In this document: positions 11,701-23,700 of the stretch, piece after piece
How the letters are laid out: each line of letters opens with the position of its first letter
How positions within the stretch are numbered: position 1 is the stretch's first letter
Assembly (NCBI GenBank): GCA_033980235.1
Contig: CM067065.1
Location: forward strand, 7,085,328 to 7,149,327
DNA: 64,000 nt
Source: Diadema setosum
Lineage: Eukaryota > Echinodermata > Echinoidea > Diadematoida > Diadematidae
Direction: 5' to 3'
Notes under the pieces: generated by a model
Databases searched by the model: none
Told to the model about the DNA's origin: nothing
The model's input: only the letters and a program-made list of their open reading frames with translations
Program-made: the position numbers and the translations under genes

Positions 11701-14700
11701 TCTAATATTCGGAACCTGTGTATGTGTTCATAATTCATCCTGTCAGTGCCGGTAGTCAGAGATAGCCTAGCGGTTATGTCACTGCCTGGAAAGCAGTAGA
11801 TGATAGGTTCAAGTCCCAATGATTCCTTCTTATCTCTACCTCCTTGTTAAAATGTAGATCAGTATAGGTGCAGTCTACAAAATACATTTGAACAGAGGGT
11901 GACAATATTGATAATAATTTCGACCTCTTATGATATGGAACGATGCCGTTCGGTTCAACTTAGACCGAATGAACGCCGCTTATTACTCCAAACAGTGGAT
12001 ACGAAAATTATTAGTAAATGTGCCAGGGATGGTAACTTTTTTTTCGTATGCAAAATAATAATAAAAACGCGTGTTTATGCTTGTCTGTATGCATACGGTT
12101 CATCGGTTATAGTTCGTTATTCCGAAGGTTCGTTATTTCGAAGGCTCTTTAGTCCGAAGGTTCGTTATTCCGAATTTCAGTCTTGGATCAACGAACCTTC
12201 GGAATAACGAACCTTCGGAATAACGCCACAAAAATGTTCGGATTAACGAACCTCTAGGTATAGGGAATTTGTGTGTTTCGGAACAACGAACCTTCGGTAC
12301 CTACGGTTCATCAACGTAGTGTGTATATGGGGTGAATTAGTGCATAAACGCTAGTGTCTTTCTTGATTTCGATAGATTTTTAATTGCACCAAAAGTATCT
12401 ATATCCATACCTTCGTACATTTTAATCACTTGTTGCCTGGTAAAGCGTATGATTACAAAAATAAACAAAAGAAATGTTAAACCATAATAGGGCAAGGTCG
12501 ACTTCCAATAACAAGAAAATCAAACATGATCAGTCCAGGCAACTACCCTGTGAAGGATAACGCCGAAATACACTATAGAGGATAAAACGGGAGAACCGCG
12601 CGAGCTCGCCGAACCTGGCTCAGTGCCAAGCGAATCGCCTTCACGTGTAAAGTCTATGGGAACCGACAAAACCGCTTCGACATGCGTGTGTTTAAACACA
12701 CACGGTGTATTTTGCTCCCCGCGGATTGCGCTCCTTTTCCCTCAGAGTGAAGATTATTAGTCTTTCCTTTCATAGACCCTTTTGCAGGATAATCCGCGGG
12801 GAGCAAAATTCACACGCTCTCTGTCATAGCACAACATGTTCGAAAATTTTGTCCACTTAGTCTCATTCAATCCGGTCTGAATTTTGTCAGGCTATCGCTA
12901 CTGAAACAGAGAAAAACGCGCACACACCGCGTGCCTCCGTGCTGTTAGCCCACGTGGAATGGTTATCGTATTGCTCTCTAGCTCGCGTTGCTTGCTTGGT
13001 TGCCGCTGTTCGCTGCTGTGTACGAAGGAGCCTCATTCATGTAATCACAACTGTAAATTTTGGAAATGAATTATGTAGAATGAAATCGATGCTTACATCT
13101 TTATAGTATGAACTTCAGGGGACATTAAAAGATGGTATCAACGCAGTTTATCAGAAAAATCAAATGTGAACTGATCACGTCCCTGCGTCGTTGGGAAAGT
13201 GCTGTGACATTGCAAAGGCAGTCTCGCTCGGCAGAGTGTCTGCTGTGGAAAGTTACGTACACGTACCAGCCAGGGTTCTTCGGTGGGCTGGGGGAGTGAT
13301 GTTGTTTTTTTAGTGGGGTTTCCTCGATACCAGTCAGCTGCCACTGAGACCTTACATTAGCATGGTACAGTCTATCCCTGTGCACTAACTAGGCATAATT
13401 ATTCAATTCTCTTTCCACCTCCCTGAATTATGGAATATACGCTGCCATGACTGCATCGATAACATTTTATGAAGACTAAGATGGCGTTTTGTGTTATATC
13501 TACTTGGGACTGAGAGAATCATAACTGAAAATACAGCTGTAGTTCCAGTTGAGGAGATGTGTGATACCATCGTCTTTACACAGTTCGGCAAGTGTACCGG
13601 CCACGGGCAGGTAGGAGAACGAAATCCATTCAGTTGCCAAAACTGGGTTTTGAAATTGCGTTCGATCGTCTATAGAAGATGTTCTTACTCTTATATTATA
13701 GATGCGTATAATATACTAATATCCACACTGCAGATGATACAAGATGTGACTATTAAATACAGATTTAATAATTGATACATCATGAAATGATTTGAAAAGA
13801 AAAAAAAATAGTTATACGTTCTTCTCAAGAAACAAGTCACAACTGTATCTTGATAACATATAAGATACTCGAATTCAACACTTTCTGAATAATGCCAGTT
13901 TTCGTTTTGTTTTTGCTTTTGATGTTGTTGACACTTTTGTGTTTGCTGTGGGTGCTTGTGCTTGTGTGCGTACATGAGTGTAGGGGAACTGTGTATTTTG
14001 TTATTTTTTTGTGTTTATATCATCCTGCAACGACGTGTACTTAGTGTAGGCCTAGTTTAAATTAGTTTGGATTTGTGCAAATTGTTGCAATCCATCTTAG
14101 CGCGAGTTACTTTACAATACTTGGTGGATGTGAAGACTGTGTGTGGTATCTCCCCGGCTGGTATGTGACGCTGCGACTTGTCCGGCCTGCATGTGGGTGT
14201 ACAGGGCCACCCAGCTCATGGCGAGCGTGCAGCGCTCGCACGAGCCAGCAAAATCCGCAGAATTTCTAGTCATAAATCGGAACGACCGGCAATGAGAATA
14301 GAGATAACGATCGCAACGCTTCGTTGAGCCGCTGAATAGCCCTGAGAGGGTATTTCAGGTTTATCCCTCACAGGGTACTTGCTTGGACTGATGATTACAT
14401 TTATTTTCTCAAAGGAGGTGTTTTTCCCTCCAAACAGCAAATTATGAATACGAATTAAGCGATAAGATACCTGACAGGATGGTGCTGAGGCGACTGCTGT
14501 CAACAGGAAATTGTCTGGGAAGAAGGGGCATTTCAGTCTGAAAACCGATAGACGTGTCATGTAGCACACCCATCGGGCCAAGTCATCTCCCATTAAACAG
14601 AGACAATTGTCATTCCATTCCTCAAAAGACAACTTCAGGTCTTGAATCTGGAGGGGGAAAAACACAATCAGGGGCGTATATAGACAGGATCCTTTCGAAC

Positions 14701-17700
14701 GGTTCTATTTAATGGTCGGTATAGCCTACTGATCACCTGTTGTATCCGTACGAATTCTTTGGGGTTTTTTCTGTTAAAATCTCCTCAATACTTACGTACA
14801 AGTTAACTCAAAATGCTTTGCAAACTTACATCATTTATGTATCATGTCCTAAGCCCCTTTTACACTTCCACGGATTGCTTCACGGATGACCACGAATCGT
14901 CATCCGTGGCTTTCCGGCATGCAAAATATCGATTTTTCCTCTCAATGCCGGTGTGAATACGATCCCAACTGGATGTCTACACGGACAAGTACGGAGGCTA
15001 CACGGACGAGTACGGGGTCTACACGGACAGACAAGGAACGGATGCGGACCACAGCGGAAACAATACGGAGCTAACACGGATATCAAGGAAGAGCATGGAT
15101 GCAACTGGATCCCTTCGCGGTCTTTTCACGGATATCCCTCAAATGTTGACGGATGACTTTTGCTTTTGCTTTTGATACGTTATCATTCTCGGGCAACATG
15201 CCTCCAGAGCTGATAACAAGCACACCAGAAAATCTGCAGCAGCCTACATACACCTCTGCTTGTCGACATCACGGCAAATCTCTTGTTGCAAACTCTCATT
15301 TTGCAGGAACATCATGACATAAACAAAGCAAAACAAAACAGAACAAATCAAAACATTCACACACAAAATAAACCAACAACATCAAGGAAATATGTGTCGA
15401 TCACTGAAGCTTCTCAGGCGACCATTATGCGAACAGTATGAGGGGTTGATGGCTGTTCCGATGGGGGAAGATGTGAACAAATTTCATGGACTTTATAAGC
15501 TTGTATTAACAAAATATACGAATTTTTTTATCCCGGATGGATCCGATATTAATATGGACGCCCCGCTGTCTTCACGGATTGTCCCGGAGGCAACACTGAA
15601 TAGCCGGTGCATATAAGGAAGGAATACGGAGACAACATGGAGAAGACGGTGCCAACAAGGAAGAGTTCGTATTGATTTTCATCCGTGATGTCCGGGGTGA
15701 AAAATTAACCAAGCCTGTTTTTTTTTTCTGTTTTTTTCCGCGGACATGACGGGTGATCAAGGATAATGCCGGATGACTTCACGGAGTCAACACGGTCATG
15801 CCGGAAACAGTACGGATGATCCTGGATCGATGATCCGTGGTCATCCGTGATGTGATCCGTGAAAGTGTAAAAGGGGCATAGGAGATCAATCTGTTTCAAC
15901 GTGATCCCTCATCAATGACGTCAATATCATGTCATTACCTTAAATCATGTTCTCGATTATACTCAATTATATCTCCTTAAAAGAACCGAAATGTTCAATG
16001 AAAATTTGATGCAACATATTTCACATTAAGCTCTATCTACACGTGGCTTGTTATTGAAGTTGATCTGTACACTGTAAAACGCACATATACGCGTCTCTAA
16101 TCGAACTCAAATTTTGTTTGCATACATTTCAGGACATTGGGAAGATTTGGAGGAAAATGAAAAAAAAAAAAAATAGCGGATTTGATGATGGATTTATCCA
16201 CGTAAAATTATTTGAATACGAACAAATCGCATGTACATTATTATAGGTCAATATCTGGTATTGAAGGGTAGGCTCACTATGTCCATAACTGTATAGAAGT
16301 TACATTCATTATTCAGTATCAAAGTATTCCTATTACTCATCAAATGACAATACAATTAGAGAACACTTAAGTATCATATTGCCTCATTAACTTTTTTCAT
16401 GTTCGTTCGTTCGTTTGTATTTATTCTGCTCAAATCAAATCAAAATAAAAAATTGTGCGACAAATTGAACCAAACATATTTATCAAAAGACAAATGAGTA
16501 ATAAAAAACCTTAATGCATGCATAACAATACTCTCATAAAACATTTGTATGGTTAAAAATAGATACAGAAAAGGCAGTACATTTGATTCTACCAGGAAAC
16601 AGGAGTCCGTCAGCATAAGCATGGCGATTGACAGGGCTGATGGCTTCATTAGGAATGTAGCTCAGTTTTTTTTTCTTTTTTTTATGATGTACTATATTTT
16701 AGTGGGGGAAAAAGATGTGAGTGAGTGCTCTTCTAATTATTCTTCAATATATTACCACAATAATATTCTGATACTAACCTTATCAGACCAAAAATAAACG
16801 AAATTATGTAAACCATCATGCTTTATTTTACAAAATTATTCAACTATTATGACTAGGACTTACCTGGCAGTTGGAAGCCTTGTCACCCAGGATCTTGTAG
16901 AAGTCATGGTGAAATTGTGAGTCACATATATTTACTTCGCGAAGCGCCCAGCTGGAGCACAAAGCATCAGCCAAATCACGTGACACTGTTCTCCCGTTGT
17001 TCACATATCCAATGGATAACGATTGCTAGTAAACGGGAATCAACATTACGGATGGAAGTGAAAAGTAATAGTTGACTATACAGTGTTGTTCGAATGTGTA
17101 GACTTAGGGGAACCTTTAATGGGTAAAGAGAAACACGGGTAAAAACAAGGCACCTCAATTAATACACCTATAATTCTGTCTGAAATTTATGCTCACGCCC
17201 CAAGCAAGAGCCCTCTAAAGAGGCAGCATCTTTTGCTATCCAAGCCGAGGAAACAAGTGGCTGTACAATAGATGTGCGCTTTTTACGGATGTCTATTTTT
17301 TATACATCTAAACCAATAAGCATTAAAAATATATCAATTATCCGCTATGAAATCAACGTACTTATCTAAATTGTCTCCAAAGCCATGATTATCAACCCTT
17401 TCTCTAATAGGGATTTAGGACAGTGTGCACAATGCTGCTTGGTTCCCTGTGTCAACTAGCACTTAAAGCACAAAAAAGTTAATGAAGGACGTCCCCAAGG
17501 TATTTGTTACAGCACTGCTAAAAAAAAATAATAATAATAAAAAATAGCCCCCGTCATAGTGATGAATGCCGAAAACTTAAGTCAGACAACTTCTAGTGGA
17601 CTTCTACACCAAGTTATTTGTCAAAGCGGTTTCCCCAAATCTACGTCAGATTTCAAAACCTCTGCAAATCTTATCACGAAGTTGCCAATAGTGTTCTCAA

Positions 17701-20700
17701 TCACAAAGAGACACATGCAATTCAAAATTGCATGGAGATGCTTTTCAAGCGTTTTGCCGTTGATAAACAGATATCCATGCTGTGTCACTTACCACCCCGT
17801 TACGGTGCAGAAGGAACACAACTCCTGACTTCGTATGTTCTGACAAATGTGGCAATATTGTGTACTCATCCCAACGTTCTTCCATTGCTCTGGCGGCCCC
17901 CTCAGTGTGACATTCAAACGCAACGTCAACGCAGAAATACTTGTCTGCAGTGATTTTCAAATCGTTGATGATATCAAGTCCAAGTTCATTCCCTAAAGTT
18001 GAGGTAAAGTAGAATAGGGATCGGAACTCCTTATGTCGACTAAGAAGGTTGCGTTTTAGTTCCTTGTACCTAGCGCGATCATTGGTGAATAAATTCGCAA
18101 CATATGCACCAGCAATATATTCTTGGAACAGTTTGTGGGGAAACGAAACTGTTGACTCAACGAAGCTTGAAATGTTGCAATCGCGCCGACGGTCCCTGGT
18201 GACTACATCTCTCTCTCTCGTCAAAACCCCAATCATGCAGCATATTTCCATGGCTTCTAGACACTCTATGAATTGTTCTTCAGGAAATGAAAACTTCCTT
18301 TCCAATAAACCAGTCAGTGCTATTTCACTTATTACTTGAATTGCGCTACCAGCTTCTTGTACATGCTGAACAGCTGTCTTATTCTGTATATCTTCACAAA
18401 ATTTCGAAACGTAATGCTCTTTCAGAAAAGAGATCATTTCTTGAAGGACTTTGGAGAAAGTCTGCAGTTGACGCATTTTTCTTTGTCTCGACTCATTGAA
18501 ATCGTTCCACAGGAGGCAAAGCATAGCACAGTAGATAGGAAACGGGGCCATAGATCGGATAACATCATTTTCTTCCATGAAACAGATCAAGTCTTCTGCA
18601 AGATTGTCCTTTTCTCTCATTCCAAAGTATCTTCTGATATAAGCTGATCGATTTTCCGCGTTAAACCCTTCGATATTAATAAAAGTGTAAGCTCTGCTAA
18701 GTCTCTTTTTCGTTATGAATTCGTCAGTTCTCCATGGTCGTGTGGTTACGATTACTTTGCATGACTTATATTGCCTTAATCCTAAAATGCGAACGACGGC
18801 ACTGTTGTTGTTTTCACTTAATTGCCCGTTAAATTCGTCAAACCCATCGAAGACAAGGAGAACTTTGTTTTGGTTTGTGGAGATGTAATCATCTATCGCT
18901 TCTGCTCTTGCTGTAACAGAGTCAGAGAGATATTTCCTTACAATACCACCGATACTTATTCCGTTCGTGACATCTCGAAGAGGAATTATTATCACCATGT
19001 CCAGATCCTGGAGAATTCTTCCTTGGCACCAGTCCCAGGCAATCTTAGAGCAAAGTGTTGATTTGCCGACACCTCCCTCGCCCTGTATCAAAATGCGCTT
19101 CCCATTTTCATCTTCTGTCAAAAGATCGTCAAGCGTTATCGGTTTTCCACACTCACTACTTTTCTTTATTAACTTCAAATTAGTACAAATATCATCAAGT
19201 TCAGCAATTTTCATAAAGTTGAGTGGATCTACCGGGATCCTGCGTTGTGAGGTAGAGTAAAATGATTTCAGCTCCTGTTTCCATTGATGCACTTGTTCTG
19301 TCGTTAGTGGCGATTGTCCTTAGAAAAAGAATCGAAACAGACGACGAGTATAAACATTTACAACGTATGCCAATATAGCTATACAACCATGATTTATATG
19401 TGAATGTATGGAGAGAGATAAAGAGGAAAAGCAATATACATGTATAGATATTGGGCCTAATTGTTGTTATACTCTAGTTGTTCATGTAAGCAAATGAAAA
19501 AACAAATTAATTATCTAAATAAGAATTAGAAAAGAAGTGATCATTTTCTGTTTCCCCTGACTGTTTTGCGTCCGAAATCGGATAAATATGTTGACTGCAG
19601 TGAATTAGAATTCTAAGCATAATTTCATATTGATGTTTTTCTGTTTCTTTTCATTTCCTTATATCTACTTCTTTTCATTCTCTGCTGTGAATACACGATG
19701 GTTCCTTATTGTGCGTATAATCCTTAGCAGCAGACTAAGCGGATTAGAGGAAGAATTTCTATTTGGAACAGGTGGGGCATAATGTGCAGACATGTGATAT
19801 GCCCACAAAAAGCCCAGACAATCCAGAATTTTGTAGGGAGTGCCTATACATAACATATTTGGCTGCTGATAAAATGCAGTAGGCCTACATCATGCTAGTA
19901 TGTTCAAACACAGCATTTCCATGTACAAATGAATTGGAATCACAGGATCTTCACTTCGCGAGAAGGCAGGATAGGTTTTAACGTATAAGTGAATGGTATT
20001 GAACACCGCGGGGGGCTGACCATACATAACACTTGGCGTGTGCAAGTTTGTGAGTAGAAGAAATGAATTTGTTTGAAGTGGGTGATCAGTCAACTTCACC
20101 CACTTTATAATTTCCTATATCAGTCTTGAAATTAAATGTACGGAGTATAAAACAATTATACCAGGCCATTGTTCGAGGCACCGGCTAAACCATGTGCCTT
20201 CGCGGTAAATCAGCAGCTATTGAAGTCACCTCAGGCACATATACGTTTAAAAAGAATCTTTCAGGCCTGGTGTATTTGTATCACACTTTCCAAGTTATTG
20301 ATGATCAAATTATCCAAATGAGGGGATTGGCTGTAATTTCTCAGAATGCACGCCTTTGCTGACCCTTCACCTTTGCTGGCTGCTCCAGACCTCCCCTGAA
20401 ATATTTCCCATGTTTTAACGTACAAACATAGCTGATTAATTATGTAAGTAATAGTGTACAATTCACCCCAAATATTGTTATTATATCCGCCTAGGTAATC
20501 CTCTCCTGGAAAAAAAAAGATAACAAAGAAAACACTTCTTTTTCCGATCCTGTTCTTAGATTTTGAAGGCACTTAACTCTAGTATGGAATAGAAAACAAC
20601 AGCAACAGAAATGATTATCTTGAAAATGTAGAACGAAAGTGGAAATATAGTGCAAAAAATAACTGTTTCTCTTTTGCCAAGGATATTAACTTACCTATCA

Positions 20701-23700
20701 ATGTGTTACTTCTTGTCGTAAAGGGCATTGATTCCTCCTCCCCATCAACTTCTTCCGGTTTGGGTGGTCTCCCCCAGCAGGGATTCCAGCCACATCCTAT
20801 GTAACATTAATCCATAGACAACGACAACGACAGCAATACTGACGATGCTAGTCATCAAATTAATGTATAAATATAATGTTCATCTTGAAACTGTCCATGT
20901 GTTGGACTTCGAATGTTGTAATTGTGAGAAGAACGAGTCTCAAATACGCCATGGATCCAAAAAGAAGGTTTTTTATTTACAACATTTTCAGCCTGCCTCA
21001 TGCCTTCGTCAGTGTAGTGTATACTAGGACTAGTTTGTCCTAGTATACACTACGCTGATCAAGGATAGGGATGTACCTCAGATATCATATCTCATCAGTT
21101 TATTAATCAAAATGTCATGTTGATGGTGTCAAATGCCTTTGGTAAATCCATAAAAACGCCAATCAGATGCTTTTTATTCGCAAAACATTCTGTCACTGTA
21201 TTCAATAGTTGGACATTATAGCATAATCAGCAGAGTGTTTTTTTTTTCTGAATCCGAATTATTTTATTAGCGACAAGAAAATGAAAACAAAATATATTGT
21301 ACATCATTATATGAGAGTCTTTGCCTGGATTTATTTGAAATTATGGTTTTATCGATTATTGTCTCAAAATAGACGTTAAAGTAATCTGGCACTACCAGGT
21401 ATTTTGTATCTTTTATTTTTTACGTTACATAAACAGCGACAACGGCAAAAGTGATTACAGGTTTCCAATGTATGCACATAATGTTACCTTGCATCAAAAA
21501 ACCAACAAAAAGTCAACGAAGTGAATCTTGAGTTTTTCGTTCTGAAAGAGCTCTTCTTATTGTACATTATGCTTCAGTTGGGATCATTAGATGAATGGCA
21601 ACGTGTACGTTTAGCCTTTTTTAGCCTGCAATTTTATTTTTATTTTTTTGTATAGAAGTGAACACTCTTCACTTTCAAGTCTGATAACTTTAGAAAGGAT
21701 TATGCTACTGCCTTGAAATTTGGCTTAATAATAGATATAATGTGTTAATAGAGCATGCATGGTTTCAGGTAAATCTTATAATCCCGTAATTGTTTTCTTT
21801 ACGATGACTTCAATTCTGGGTGTTTTTTTTTTTTTTTATTATTCTATGCACAGCCGGCATGTCTCGGTAAAGATTAAACGCTTGAATAGACTCTGTACTT
21901 CAGAGCCTCTTTTCTCAGTTCACACTTTTCCAAAGTGGGTGCTTTCTTTTCAATATTTAGATTTGGAGAGTCTATACATGAATTGAGTTATATTCCTCAT
22001 TTAAAAGCTTAGAGTCTGCTCTTTTAGAATCTGCCCTTAACTAAAGATCGATGTTTGGAGACATTTTGTTGTTGTTTGTTTGTTTGTTTTTTATGCAGAG
22101 TCACATTCAATTCAATTCAATTCAATTTTATTGTCCGTTTCAGGAAATTTGTTTTGTTTGCATGCATATCCGGTTACATCGATACATTATACATTATACA
22201 AAGCACACGTATACATTGTAACATCGATACATAGACATGATAGACATACAAAAAATATACATTAAAACAATATCCCTAATATTGTCATAAATATATAACA
22301 TCAAAGAAGTATTCATCTGTATAAGTCAACATTGTATTGGATGTATAGTGTGCATAATAATAATTGATATATACGGGTGTACAAATAATATGTGTCAATT
22401 GATAATTGGTATGTTTGCATGCATATCCGGTTACATCGATACATTATATATATTATACAAAGCACACACATACATTGTAGCATAGATGCATAGACATGAT
22501 AAACATACAAAAAAAAGATATACAGCGATACAATATCACTATCATTGTCATAGATGTATAACATCAAAGAAGTATTAATCTGTATGCGTCAACATTGTAT
22601 TAGTTGTGGTGTGCATATATGCGGGTGTATAAATATGTGTCAATTGATTATGTCAATATTGACATAATGATTATATGAGAGTGTTTGCCTGGACATAATG
22701 GAAATAATGGTTTTATCGATTATTGTCTCAACGTAGGCGTTAACCTAACACTAACGGGTATGTTGTATTCGAATTATCCAAAAATTTGTTACCGTGGCGA
22801 TACATTTTCCATTGCTGTAATTTTGTTACACTCTACACTCACTGAGCATACTATTCCGAAACACAGAACTGCCTGACTATATAGCACAATCTTCGAAGTA
22901 TAATTACGATCAATCGAAAGGAAGCTGATGTTACAGAGCTACATATCCTTTTTTCTCTCTACAGGGCTTCTGTGTCGATGCATATGGCCCGTTTAATTTG
23001 ATATGATAAGCAATGGCTCTCATCCTCCATTAACCATTTCTGTACCAATGCGTCAAATACGAACATTTATTACACACACAAACTTATGGATAGGAAAGTG
23101 ATGTGGCACACATAGGGTTATAAGTTAAACAAAAATGTTTAACCACACAACAAATAAAACATTCATACCTTTTCGCGGCAGGTAGTGCGGATAGTATTTT
23201 TGCAGAAACATTCCAACAAGGAGAGATAGGATGACGATGACAACGGGTAGGCCGAAACCAGTTACTAGTCCAGCGATGAGACCCGAATTACCCAGTTTTC
23301 CTGAAATTTCAACTGAGCCAGATTTGAAAGATTTGAAGCATTTTCTTCATTCATTGCCACGTAGAAACCGTAGAAATGTGCAATAGGCATGTACTTCTGT
23401 ATTCTTGATACTTTTGCATGTGTGATTTATTTCAAGGATAGAAACTTTATATCCGGGTGATAACCACGTTGACAATGTTACAGGCTTATTTGAGATTAAA
23501 CACGGCAAACTGGATAAGTGTTTATTATGTCTCTGTTTTCTGCTTAATATCAAAATTACAAGTATTTTTTTTTTCCTGTATGCCAGTTGGAAGAATGGGC
23601 CTTTGTGCGCGTTCAAGTTAGTACTTTATCTTTAAAAAAAAACCTTCAAATTAAAATTAATTCGGGAAAAATATATATATCATAACATTTGTTGTTCAAG

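Noticed and set aside
11759..11820. Functional tRNA gene
   Set aside because: A and B boxes are present but no acceptor stem forms, so called tRNA-like only.
17618..17953. Plus-strand 111-codon open frame overlapping the NACHT exon
   Set aside because: It is the shadow of the minus-strand NACHT exon and the adjacent LRR-like stretch; no domain on the plus strand.
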